From assembly GCA_025930495.1 (NCBI GenBank), contig JAICOU010000002.1, positions 1 through 64,000 of the forward strand: a stretch of 64,000 bases of DNA, in the 5' to 3' direction. Both the position numbers and the translations under genes were made by a program. This DNA comes from Nitrososphaeraceae archaeon. GTDB lineage: Archaea > Thermoproteota > Nitrososphaeria > Nitrososphaerales > Nitrosopumilaceae. Below are positions 16,139 through 23,844 of the stretch, piece after piece; within the stretch, counting starts at the first letter, position 1, and every line of letters begins with the position of its first letter. Under the pieces are notes generated by a model that searched no databases, was not told the DNA's origin, and saw nothing but the letters and a program-made list of their open reading frames with translations.

Positions 16139-17995
16139 TTGAAAATTTCATATTTGTTAATAATATCAATCACGGTTTTATTTTTGGTATATGCTACTCA
16201 TAGTTATTTTACCTATGAATTCACAATTAATGAAGCGAAAACAACAACTCTGCTAAGAAGTGAGGCACAAGCAAATAACATCATACAAGATCTTGACAAG
16301 TACATAAATTCAAGAACTATGGAATTTCAAGATCTAACAAAAATAGAACAAATTCAATTATACGTACAGGAATCAAACAAGCAATTTGCAGATGTTAATT
16401 CTAAAGACTTGGCAGACATATTAGATGTGACAAATGACTCTAATAGCAAAATATATTTTTTGAAGAATACTATGAAAAAGGAAATTTCTGATGAATTAAA
16501 TAATTTTATCTCATCGTATGAAAACGTGTATAATTACAACATAGTAAAAGAATTGTTTGTAACAAATCAATATGGAGTAACTATTGCATCAGCCACAGAC
16601 AAATTAGATCATTTACACTCAGATGAAGAGTGGTGGCAAATTACACAAAACAAGCAAAAATATGTTAGCCAGATTTACTATGATGAAAATTATAATGATT
16701 ATATAATATCAATGGCATTTCCAATCTTGGACGAATCTTCTAATTATATAGGCACACTAAGAATTACAATAATATCTAATGTTTTATTTCATGATTTTTT
16801 AAATGATGTTGACGTATTACAAGAAAGTAAAAAAAATGTCATCCTTGTTGATGAAAATGGAAAAATTATATATGAAAAGGGAGAATTTTTTCCACAAAAA
16901 CCTCCAAAAGAATATGTTTCCAAAATAACATCCAATAACGGCGTATTTGAAATTGATGTTCCAGATACGATTCTAATTTCTTATGCATCATCCATAGGAT
17001 ACAGAGACTTTAGCGGTTTTGGGTGGATTGTCATAATAGAGCAAGAGTCATCTGTAATAGAAGAATTTGAAACCCTTGAAAGAAACTTTCTAATCTCAAC
17101 AATGATCGGAGTGATCTCTGCTATCATTCTAGGTATTATTTTATCTCGTTTAGTAACAAACCCGCTTGGAAAACTCTCAAAGATGACAGCAATGCTTGGA
17201 AAAGGAGACTTTGATGCAAAGATACAGAAGAGCAGCATTACTGAGATTAACACCATAATGAACTCCTTTAGGGAAATGGAAATCGCTCTAAAGAAGATAG
17301 TGGAGATGGAAAAAAATCTAGCAGAGGCAAACACACGCATAAAAAATGAAAGACTGACCGCAATTGGTGAACTTGCAGCTAGTATGGCTCATGACATGAA
17401 AAATCCTCTCGGGACAATTAGAACTGGGATAGATATTCTAAAAAGAAACATAGAGAACAAACCGGAAATCGATGATGTAATACATCGTATGGATAGAGCT
17501 GTTTCCAGAATGTCTCATCAAGTAGAAGATGTTTTGAACTATGTCAAAAAAACTCCCCTTGCAGTTAAACCAATTCAGATAAAATCAATAATTAAATCTG
17601 CAATTGATTCACTGAATATTCTAAAAACAATTCAGATAACTGTAGAAGGGGATGATATTACAATCAATTGTGATGAAAAAAAGATGGAAATAGTATTCAT
17701 CAACTTGCTTTTGAATTCCATACAATCTATTGATCAAAACCAAGGAACAATCTCAATTAGGATAAAACAAATAGATAAAAATGCAATAATAGAGATAGAG
17801 GACAATGGATTAGGAATTCCAGAAGAGGTAATCCACGATATCTTCAAACCGCTTGTCACTACAAAACAAAAAGGTACAGGTCTTGGTCTAGCAAGCTGCA
17901 AAAATATTATAGAACAACATGGTGGTTCCATTTCATTTCAAAATAATCCTACCGTTTTCACAATTATAATTCCAATAAAACAAGATACACAATGA
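16139..17995 (+). CDS. Membrane sensor histidine kinase with extracytoplasmic Cache-like domain
   Basis: A 618-residue receptor kinase. Membrane segment 1 is residues 4-22; residues about 35-310 form an outside sensor whose FVTNQYGVTIASATDKLDH ... DEEWWQITQNK pattern is typical of double Cache domains that bind small ligands. Segment 2 (ISTMIGVISAIILGIILSRL) leads into a HAMP linker (NPLGKLSKMTAMLGKGDFDA). The phospho-acceptor is H418 in SMAHDMKNPLG; the ATPase domain shows the N box FINLLLNSIQS, G1 EIEDNGLGIPE and G2 KGTGLGLA. Start is TTG at 16139. The CheY-like gene 47 bases downstream is its obvious partner. Confidence 0.93.
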   Translation: MKISYLLIISITVLFLVYATHSYFTYEFTINEAKTTTLLRSEAQANNIIQDLDKYINSRTMEFQDLTKIEQIQLYVQESNKQFADVNSKDLADILDVTNDSNSKIYFLKNTMKKEISDELNNFISSYENVYNYNIVKELFVTNQYGVTIASATDKLDHLHSDEEWWQITQNKQKYVSQIYYDENYNDYIISMAFPILDESSNYIGTLRITIISNVLFHDFLNDVDVLQESKKNVILVDENGKIIYEKGEFFPQKPPKEYVSKITSNNGVFEIDVPDTILISYASSIGYRDFSGFGWIVIIEQESSVIEEFETLERNFLISTMIGVISAIILGIILSRLVTNPLGKLSKMTAMLGKGDFDAKIQKSSITEINTIMNSFREMEIALKKIVEMEKNLAEANTRIKNERLTAIGELAASMAHDMKNPLGTIRTGIDILKRNIENKPEIDDVIHRMDRAVSRMSHQVEDVLNYVKKTPLAVKPIQIKSIIKSAIDSLNILKTIQITVEGDDITINCDEKKMEIVFINLLLNSIQSIDQNQGTISIRIKQIDKNAIIEIEDNGLGIPEEVIHDIFKPLVTTKQKGTGLGLASCKNIIEQHGGSISFQNNPTVFTIIIPIKQDTQ

Positions 17996-18042
17996 AACAC
18001 TTGGCAGTAAGTCTTTTATGATATCAAAATCATTTAACAAGA

Positions 18043-18411
18043 ATGGCTGCAACTCAGAAGACAATATTGATTGTTGATGATGATGTAGATTTGTTGGAAA
18101 ACACCGCTTTTATGATTAAGGGAATGGGTTATGATGTTTTTACTGCAAGAGATGGTGATGAGGGAGTAACAAGATACAAGGATGTAAAGCCAAATTTGAC
18201 GTTTATGGACATCAGGATGCCTAAAATGGATGGATATGATGCCTTTTTCAAAATCAAACAATATGATCCGCATGCAAAAGTTATTCTCATTACAGCATAT
18301 AATCAGGATGAAAAAAAATACCTCAAAGCCAAAAGTATGTCCCTTGTGGATGCTATATCAAAGCCATATTCTTTTGATACGCTAGAAGAATTAATCAATA
18401 AACATGCATAG
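18043..18411 (+). CDS. Single-domain response regulator (CheY-like)
   Basis: A 122-residue receiver with the acidic pocket D12-D14 (IVDDDVDLL), phospho-acceptor D56 (FMDIRMPKMDG), T84 (LITAYN) and K107 (SKPYS). There is no output domain, so it must act by binding another protein or by passing phosphate on, as in CheY or phosphorelays. It lies just after the histidine kinase on the same strand. The stop is one base from the end of the convergent 281-residue gene. Confidence 0.93.
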   Translation: MAATQKTILIVDDDVDLLENTAFMIKGMGYDVFTARDGDEGVTRYKDVKPNLTFMDIRMPKMDGYDAFFKIKQYDPHAKVILITAYNQDEKKYLKAKSMSLVDAISKPYSFDTLEELINKHA

Positions 18412-18412
18412 A

Positions 18413-19258
18413 TTACATTTTTCCCATCTTTTTGATTATCGTAAATCTATCTTCATAGAATTTTATTGATTCTTTTACAAATCCATAATACCAATTTTTG
18501 ATTTCTTTATCTTCAAAGATTTTTTTCAGTTTTGAATTTTCAAGGGGTTTAGATTTTGGTCCTGACGGAAGAAAAAGATGAGTGTAAAACCAACAAGATA
18601 GTTGCTCAGCTAGTTTTTTTTCCATTATTGATTCAAAATGTTCCTGATATTTTATGGATAAATACGTAAGAAGTTCAAAGACTGGAAATTTTGATAATTT
18701 TGTCACTTGAATATTGTCAAGAAAAATACCATTTGCCAATGTTTTTAATCTATATGCGTCATTGCCAACGATTGATTTTAGATATTCCCATTTTCCAAAC
18801 ACCCAAGGCAAAACATGGCAATAGTGTTTTGCCATAATGTCTATTTCCTTGTTTGTCAACTCCAACACATCAAGACAATATAATACACCGTGAATTGATA
18901 GTCGATAGACATCAGATGGCGCACGATCATGGTTCTTACCTTCAACTACCACCAAGCCCACATCTAAAACTCCAAGAGAGTGTCTTCCACGATCCTTTCT
19001 TCCTTTTAGTAGTCTTCGATACTCTTTTTCTTTTGTTCTGATACCAGAAGTTTCATTATGTAATGCTATTTTTGCAATGCCCCAAGTAGTAAGTGGACCA
19101 TGTAGTGCTAGAATTTCTAACATTTTTTGTACATTAGAGTGATGTTTTATAGTTGATTTTCTTCTAAATGAATAGCTGCCAAAAAGCTGTTTTGCCTTGG
19201 GTAGAACATACATCTTGTATGACTGCAAATTGCCATAAACTATAGGTTCTAAAGGCAT
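18413..19258 (-). CDS. Uncharacterised protein with possible N-terminal winged-helix domain, 281 residues
   Basis: Residues about 38-115 look like a winged helix: helices in NVQKMLEILALHGPLTTWGI and KEYRRLLKGRKDRG, then a hairpin LGVLDVGLVVVEG. The rest is helical and aromatic-rich with no clear motif. It could be a DNA-binding regulator. Its start codon lies inside copy D of the TGCGGTATGCC element (ATGCCTTTA = MPL), with a TATA-like TTATAAAG about 28 bases upstream, so the element forms the 5' end of the gene. It faces the response regulator tail-to-tail. Confidence 0.72.
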   Translation of the reverse strand: MPLEPIVYGNLQSYKMYVLPKAKQLFGSYSFRRKSTIKHHSNVQKMLEILALHGPLTTWGIAKIALHNETSGIRTKEKEYRRLLKGRKDRGRHSLGVLDVGLVVVEGKNHDRAPSDVYRLSIHGVLYCLDVLELTNKEIDIMAKHYCHVLPWVFGKWEYLKSIVGNDAYRLKTLANGIFLDNIQVTKLSKFPVFELLTYLSIKYQEHFESIMEKKLAEQLSCWFYTHLFLPSGPKSKPLENSKLKKIFEDKEIKNWYYGFVKESIKFYEDRFTIIKKMGKM

Positions 19259-19264
19259 ACCGCA
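19251..19264 (-). repeat. TGCGGTATGCC element, copy D, at a gene start
   Basis: TGCGGTATGCCTTT on the minus strand; its ATG is the start codon of the 281-residue gene. This is the only copy followed by a long open frame. Confidence 0.7.
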
Positions 19265-19753
19265 TTTCTCATCTTCTACTTTATAACAATACAGTAAATG
19301 ATTTTTGAGATGCCAAAATGCAATTTAAAAAATGTATATTTTTTGTAGGTAAATAATATTGGAATAATTATGCTTTAATTGTCTTTATAAGTTGAAATAT
19401 TCCCAAATTATTTATCAAAAAATCATAACAACAATGTGGAAAAGGCATACCGCAATCTTACAATTACGCACTAATACCATTATTTAATCAAACTAACATG
19501 AACACAAACAACGATTTTGAAACAATTGATTGTACATTAGCCAGTCTCAAGTCTTGTGTCATTTTATCCCCAACCATCGGTAGTTTGTGTTCTTGTTTTT
19601 TTCAAGTGATCTAATGATAATAAATCAAAAATCAAATTATTCAGAAACTACCAATTTATTGATATTTGTATTGATTATTCTTGTTTACACAAATCAATCA
19701 AAATACACGTACACAATTCTATGATGAATGCATGAATTAAGAGAGTAAGAATT
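19259..19753. other. 495-base gap between genes, holding element copy E and a 38-codon ORF
   Basis: Very AT-rich. Besides copies D and E of the TGCGGTATGCC element, a plus-strand frame from ATG 19498 to TAA (38 codons, starting MNTNNDFETIDC, with five Cys) is the only open frame of note; its codon use and lack of a known motif make it doubtful. A minus-strand frame of 26 codons begins at copy E (MPFPHCCYDF). The region may be remnants of lost genes. Confidence 0.5.
19441..19454 (-). repeat. TGCGGTATGCC element, copy E
   Basis: TGCGGTATGCCTTT on the minus strand. With its upstream flank it shares ATTGTAAGATTGCGG with copy B, giving a 24-base match with one difference. The ATG opens a 26-codon frame that has no recognisable motif. 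Confidence 0.7.
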
Positions 19754-20560
19754 ATGAAGATGATAATTATTATTGGATTTTTGATTTTTCTAACCGTTTT
19801 TACATTATCATCATTTGCAGAATCTATAATTTCTGTAAAAACCAATGCAAATTCCTACAAAGAAGGAGAAACTATAGTAATTTCAGGTAAAGTAAGTACT
19901 ATCATAACAGGTACTCCTGTAACAATGCAAATTTTCAGCCAAGGTAATTTGGCAGATATTGCACAGGTTACAGTAGCAGAAGATAGTAATTATTCACACA
20001 CAGTAATCGCAGAAGGACCGCTATGGTCTAAAGCAGGAGATTACACAATAAGAGTATCATATGGGGAAGGTAATATTGCCGAGACCCAATTTACTTTTTC
20101 GCCAAAAACAAATGTTCCTATTACAAGTACATTTGAGATAGACGTTGGTAGTTCTGGTACATCAGATGTGCAATACTCCATAGAAGGTGGAATTGTAAAG
20201 AATATGGTGTTAAACAAGAATAATCTTGCATTAATGGTAATAATTGAGTCTGTTGATGATGGTTCCATTTCATTAGATATTCCAAGAGAAATGTTAGATG
20301 CAAAAAAGCAAGATAACACAGATGAGACATTCATAATATTGATAGACGGTATAGAAGTTCCACACAGAGAAACGATTACAGATTTAGATTCTAGAGTAAT
20401 TACAATCAAGTTTGAAAAAGGTGATTCAGATATTGAAATAATAGGCACTACAATAATTCCTGAATTTGGCTCAATTGTAGTAATGATCCTCATAGTTGGA
20501 ATGATCAGCATAATTACGATATCAAAAAATAAAACAATGACAATATTGTCACGAATCTAA
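19754..20560 (+). CDS. PEFG-CTERM surface protein, 268 residues
   Basis: A signal peptide (IIIIGFLIFLTVFTLSSFAES) is followed by an Ig-like beta region beginning SVKTNANSYKEGETIVISG, a pattern of archaeal surface proteins, and by a second beta domain. The C-terminus carries PEFG (IIPEFGSIVVMILIVG), then a hydrophobic segment and a basic tail (SKNKTMTILSRI). This tripartite end is the PEFG-CTERM sorting signal described in thaumarchaea and thought to be processed by an archaeosortase. The protein probably decorates the cell envelope. It lies ahead of the CBS/Usp island. Confidence 0.85.
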   Translation: MKMIIIIGFLIFLTVFTLSSFAESIISVKTNANSYKEGETIVISGKVSTIITGTPVTMQIFSQGNLADIAQVTVAEDSNYSHTVIAEGPLWSKAGDYTIRVSYGEGNIAETQFTFSPKTNVPITSTFEIDVGSSGTSDVQYSIEGGIVKNMVLNKNNLALMVIIESVDDGSISLDIPREMLDAKKQDNTDETFIILIDGIEVPHRETITDLDSRVITIKFEKGDSDIEIIGTTIIPEFGSIVVMILIVGMISIITISKNKTMTILSRI

Positions 20561-20720
20561 TTTACAATACTTTTTCATTTTTATTGCATCCTCTCTAAAT
20601 TTTTTTAGGTGGAATCTACACATACAATTTTCTTCATGTACCAAGTACTTGTTATTCTTAGAAAATGATGACATTTTTTTAATTAACTGAGATACAACGT
20701 TGCTTAAGAAATCAGGAATA

Positions 20721-20754
20721 AACTAATCGTACATTTTACTATGTTTTAAAACAT
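20721..20754. promoter_or_regulatory. Conserved intergenic element with 14-bp palindrome, copy 1
   Basis: TAATCGTACATTTTAC followed by ATGTTTTAAAACAT. The first 31 bases match 35022-35052 with two differences, and the last 14 bases form a perfect palindrome. It lies in the gap between two convergent gene ends (PEFG protein and CBS protein). Function unknown; a binding site or the promoter of a small RNA are the main possibilities. Confidence 0.5.
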
Positions 20755-20760
20755 GAATAA

Positions 20761-21228
20761 TCAATTGTAAGGGCTGTATTGTTTGTACACTTTGATTACT
20801 GATTCATGATACATTTTTCTAATATCTTCATTTGTGGATGTGGCAAGCTGATTTACAAGATCAGTAGAAGTAATAATTCCTATCACTTTATCATCTTCTA
20901 TAACTGGCAACTTTCGAATACCTCGAGTATACATTAGATCAGCGACCATCCATACTGATTCATCTGGACCGATTGCAATTAGTGGAGTGGACATGATCTG
21001 TTTTACTGGAGTTGTGATCTGATAAGCATGAGCTACAATTTTTACTGCAAAATCCCTATCAGTGATTATTCCCATTGGAGTATTGGTTTCCATCACTATA
21101 ATTGCACCAACCTTTGCATCTTCCATCATTTTTGCTGCTTCATTTACAGTAAGTGATGAATCTACTGCAATTACGGATTTTGTCATAATATCTCTAGACG
21201 TGATTTTAGATGCATCTTTCATTTTCAA
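20761..21228 (-). CDS. Two-CBS-domain protein, 155 residues
   Basis: A tandem CBS pair (Bateman module): domain 1 from TSRDIMTKSVIAVDSSLTVNE to GIITDRDFAVKIV, domain 2 from VKQIMSTPLIAIGPDES to GIITSTDLVNQL. Such modules bind AMP, ATP or other adenosyl ligands and report energy state. There is no attached catalytic domain, so it must act through a partner. It diverges from the UspA gene at 21336 with a 107-base shared upstream region. Confidence 0.9.
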   Translation of the reverse strand: MKMKDASKITSRDIMTKSVIAVDSSLTVNEAAKMMEDAKVGAIIVMETNTPMGIITDRDFAVKIVAHAYQITTPVKQIMSTPLIAIGPDESVWMVADLMYTRGIRKLPVIEDDKVIGIITSTDLVNQLATSTNEDIRKMYHESVIKVYKQYSPYN

Positions 21229-21335
21229 ATAAAGATTAAATTTTTAGTATATAGTGACTTTGTATAATATCATGGTTGAAAATCAAATCCGAGAATGCAT
21301 AAATATCTTAAATTCGATCCTTTTCTGAATTAAAC

Positions 21336-21758
21336 ATGCAAAACATAAAGAAAATCCTTGTTCCCATGGATGGTTCTAAGAATTCTATGAGGGGATTGGA
21401 TGAAGCAATTTATCTTGCAAGACAATGCCATGCAATAATTACTGGTTTGTATGTAATTCCATTATCCAAACCCGTCGCAGATTCACAAATTTCCCATCTT
21501 GAAAAATATCTACTTAATAATGCCTCCAAATTCATGTCAAAAGCAAAAACACGTGCTGCACAAAACGGCATTCTTTTTGATAGTGTCATAATTCATGGTG
21601 ATGAAGGACCAAAAATCATAAGCTATGCAAATGACAAATCATTCGATATTATTGTAATAGGCTCAAGAGGAATGGGTTCTATGAAAGAAATTTTTCTTGG
21701 AAGTACTTCAAATTATGTTTTACATAAATCCAAAATTCCTGTTTTAATAGTAAAATAA
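21336..21758 (+). CDS. Universal stress protein, UspA family (1)
   Basis: A 140-residue single-domain Usp. The first strand and loop IKKILVPMDGSKNSMRGLDEA and the C-terminal ATP-binding motif IVIGSRGMGSMKEIFLGSTS (G-x2-G-x9-GS) are intact, so it likely binds ATP. Bases 21340-21461, coding the first 40 residues, are identical to the start of the Usp gene at 23357-23785 on the opposite strand, while the remainder differs, which points to gene conversion or recent partial duplication. Confidence 0.94.
   Translation: MQNIKKILVPMDGSKNSMRGLDEAIYLARQCHAIITGLYVIPLSKPVADSQISHLEKYLLNNASKFMSKAKTRAAQNGILFDSVIIHGDEGPKIISYANDKSFDIIVIGSRGMGSMKEIFLGSTSNYVLHKSKIPVLIVK
21340..21461 (+). repeat. Left arm of a perfect 122-bp inverted repeat
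   Basis: Identical, in opposite orientation, to 23654-23775. Both arms code the N-terminal part of UspA proteins; identity stops abruptly at 21462 and 21339. Confidence 0.9.
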
Positions 21759-21836
21759 CTAATTTTTTAATATCAGATAATTTCGTGATATGAAAATCAG
21801 GATCTTGTTTATTAGAAGAAAATTCTAGATAATGAT

Positions 21837-22277
21837 ATGGCACATACGTTTGTAAAAGATGTAATGATTAGTGATTTGATCACATTAGATGTGTCTACTT
21901 CGATTAAAGATGCGGCTAAACTGATGGATGGAAACAATATTGGTTGTATCATTGTAACTAAAAATCAATTACCAATAGGCATCTTGACAGAGAGAGATTT
22001 TGTTAAACGAATAGCTGCTAAAGAAAGGCCATTAACTACATCATTAGAAGAAGTAATGTCTTCGCCATTAATTGAAGTAAATCCAAACGAAACAGTTTGG
22101 GAAGCTGCACAAATTATGAAAACAAATAGCATCCACAAACTACCTGTCAAAAAAGATAATCAAATTATTGGAATAGTGACAGCAACTGATTTAGTAAAAA
22201 TTTGCAGTATGGGTTCTGATTCTGAAATGAGAAAAATTTGTGATCAGATAATTACCAGAATGCAAAAAAAACAATGA
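21837..22277 (+). CDS. Two-CBS-domain protein, 146 residues
   Basis: Bateman module with domain 1 VKDVMISDLITLDVSTSIKD...GILTERDFVKRIA and domain 2 LEEVMSSPLIEVNPNETVWE...GIVTATDLVKIC. It resembles the CBS protein at 20761-21228 across its length, so the two are likely paralogues. Its stop overlaps the start of the second PEFG-CTERM gene (ATGA), an operon pairing that ties a nucleotide sensor to a surface protein. Confidence 0.92.
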   Translation: MAHTFVKDVMISDLITLDVSTSIKDAAKLMDGNNIGCIIVTKNQLPIGILTERDFVKRIAAKERPLTTSLEEVMSSPLIEVNPNETVWEAAQIMKTNSIHKLPVKKDNQIIGIVTATDLVKICSMGSDSEMRKICDQIITRMQKKQ

Positions 22278-22858
22278 ATTCCAAACAATATCACATCAAA
22301 TCAAAATTATGTCTTATCATGATATTTCTTACATTAATCCCAACTAGCACCGCTTTTGGTAGCCATATTTTTGATGATAGAGATGCATTTGCCCAGTATC
22401 TGGATATTGCACAACTCTCATCTGAGAAATACCTGCTAAAAATCGATGACAAAACATATGATGTCTATTATGGGTATCATGGAAGCTTTGAAGCGGATGT
22501 CAAAAAAATAGACGAATTGCCAAAACTAGCATATATGAATATCAATCAGGATAGAAAATCCATTGAAATCACTATGGAAAGCGTTCCATCAAATAGTGTC
22601 TTATGGTTACGATTACCCATTGAGGTGATTTATGCCGAAAATGAGCAATACAGACTGGTAATTGACGGTATAGATACAAAATATGATCTCACTAAATTTC
22701 CTGATCAATATGCAGTGGGAATGATAATTCCTAAAGACACAAAATACATTGAAATTATTGGGACTTCTGTTGTTCCTGAATTTGGATCATTTTCAATTGC
22801 AATTTTGGGAATTTCTTTTATTGGCATAATTCATTTTGTTAGAAAGATACATTTTTGA
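22274..22858 (+). CDS. PEFG-CTERM surface protein, 194 residues
   Basis: An N-terminal signal peptide (SKLCLIMIFLTLIPTSTAFGS) precedes a compact beta-rich domain with many Tyr and Asp residues (KIDDKTYDVYYGYHGSF). The C-terminus IIGTSVVPEFGSFSIAILG shows the PEFG sorting motif, a hydrophobic segment and a basic end (RKIHF). It shares the tail and the preceding IPKDTKYIEIIGT type strand with the protein at 19754-20560, so both may belong to one surface family. Translationally coupled to the CBS gene before it. Confidence 0.83.
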   Translation: MNSKQYHIKSKLCLIMIFLTLIPTSTAFGSHIFDDRDAFAQYLDIAQLSSEKYLLKIDDKTYDVYYGYHGSFEADVKKIDELPKLAYMNINQDRKSIEITMESVPSNSVLWLRLPIEVIYAENEQYRLVIDGIDTKYDLTKFPDQYAVGMIIPKDTKYIEIIGTSVVPEFGSFSIAILGISFIGIIHFVRKIHF

Positions 22859-22880
22859 TCTAGACAAAGTATTCTGAAGC

Positions 22881-23357
22881 TTATCTAACTAATAACACAG
22901 GACATTTAGCTTGTTCGGAAACCCTTCTGCTTACACTGCCCAAGGTCTTTAGTTTCCCAATTCCATGCAATCCATGACTGCCAATTATTATTAATGAAAT
23001 TCTTTTCTTTTTTGCAAAGCTCAAAATTTCATTTGCCACATTACCTTGTGTGATAGTATATGATGTGGAAACTCCTTTTTGTTCACATCTTTTAACAGCC
23101 AATTTTAACATTTTTTCAGTATTTCCTCTAACTGATTCAGTCCATTTTTTTATAGCCTCTGTTTCGGATCTTGTTCTAGTTAGTCCTAGAATTCCAGGTG
23201 GCGCAATATAGTCTACATAAACAACCGAAAATAAAAAAATCTCAGAGTCAAGATTGTGCGAAAGTTCCATAGCTCTAGTTAATGCCTTTACTGAATATTT
23301 AGAGCCATCATATGGAACAAGAATTCTAGTTAGCATTTTTGAAAACATTCTAATCAC
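22881..23357 (-). CDS. Universal stress protein, UspA family (2)
   Basis: A single-domain Usp of up to 158 residues with ILVPYDGSKYSVKALTRA near the start and the ATP loop IIIGSHGLHGIGKLKTLGSVS near the end. The insert YIAPPGILGLTRTRSETEAIK lengthens the middle. The frame opens with GTG at 23357, overlapping the upstream Usp stop by one base; ATG codons at 23348 and 23336 are alternatives and the last would place the start right at the first conserved strand. Cotranscribed with the Usp gene upstream. Confidence 0.92.
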   Translation of the reverse strand: MIRMFSKMLTRILVPYDGSKYSVKALTRAMELSHNLDSEIFLFSVVYVDYIAPPGILGLTRTRSETEAIKKWTESVRGNTEKMLKLAVKRCEQKGVSTSYTITQGNVANEILSFAKKKRISLIIIGSHGLHGIGKLKTLGSVSRRVSEQAKCPVLLVR

Positions 23358-23785
23358 TACTTTATGACTAACACTGGAATTTTGGATTTATGCACTATAG
23401 CGTTTGCAACACTGCCCAAGAAAACTTCTTTCAGTCCACTTTGGCCTCGGGATCCGATAACAATGATATCAAATTTTTTGTTTCTTGCCATTTCATCAAT
23501 TTCCACAGTTGGGCTTCCAAAAATTATTTTATATTTAAACACAATTCCTTTTTGAGCACAAATAGTCTTTGCAGATTCCATAAATTTTTTAGCTGATTTA
23601 GTAAGATGAATTTGATACGGCATCATAGCATCAGTAAAATTTCTTGGATATATTGGAATTACATACAAACCAGTAATTATTGCATGGCATTGTCTTGCAA
23701 GATAAATTGCTTCATCCAATCCCCTCATAGAATTCTTAGAACCATCCATGGGAACAAGGATTTTCTTTATGTTTTTTCTAATCAT
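23357..23785 (-). CDS. Universal stress protein, UspA family (3)
   Basis: A 142-residue Usp whose N-terminal 40 residues are the same as those of Usp (1), from a shared 122-bp DNA stretch, then diverging. The ATP motif IVIGSRGQSGLKEVFLGSVA is intact. It is the first gene of a minus-strand pair with Usp (2). The sharp switch from identity to about half identity within one gene is the mark of gene conversion. Confidence 0.94.
   Translation of the reverse strand: MIRKNIKKILVPMDGSKNSMRGLDEAIYLARQCHAIITGLYVIPIYPRNFTDAMMPYQIHLTKSAKKFMESAKTICAQKGIVFKYKIIFGSPTVEIDEMARNKKFDIIVIGSRGQSGLKEVFLGSVANAIVHKSKIPVLVIK
23654..23775 (-). repeat. Right arm of a perfect 122-bp inverted repeat
   Basis: Reverse complement of 21340-21461 without a mismatch. 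The arms enclose about 2.2 kb with one CBS gene, one PEFG-CTERM gene and one full usp gene. Confidence 0.9.
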
Positions 23786-23844
23786 GTATGATCAATTCAC
23801 TCTTTTGGGATTTAACACCAAAGTAAGATTATCAATCATAATAA

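Noticed and set aside
19498-19614. 38-codon ORF with five Cys in the gap before the PEFG-CTERM gene
   Set aside because: Cys are not in zinc-type spacing and no promoter or homology can be seen.
20665-20690. ATGATGA followed 15 bases later by CTGA, resembling boxes C and D' of a C/D small RNA
   Set aside because: The spacer between them is nearly all A/T with no plausible guide, and no C' or D boxes follow at normal spacing.
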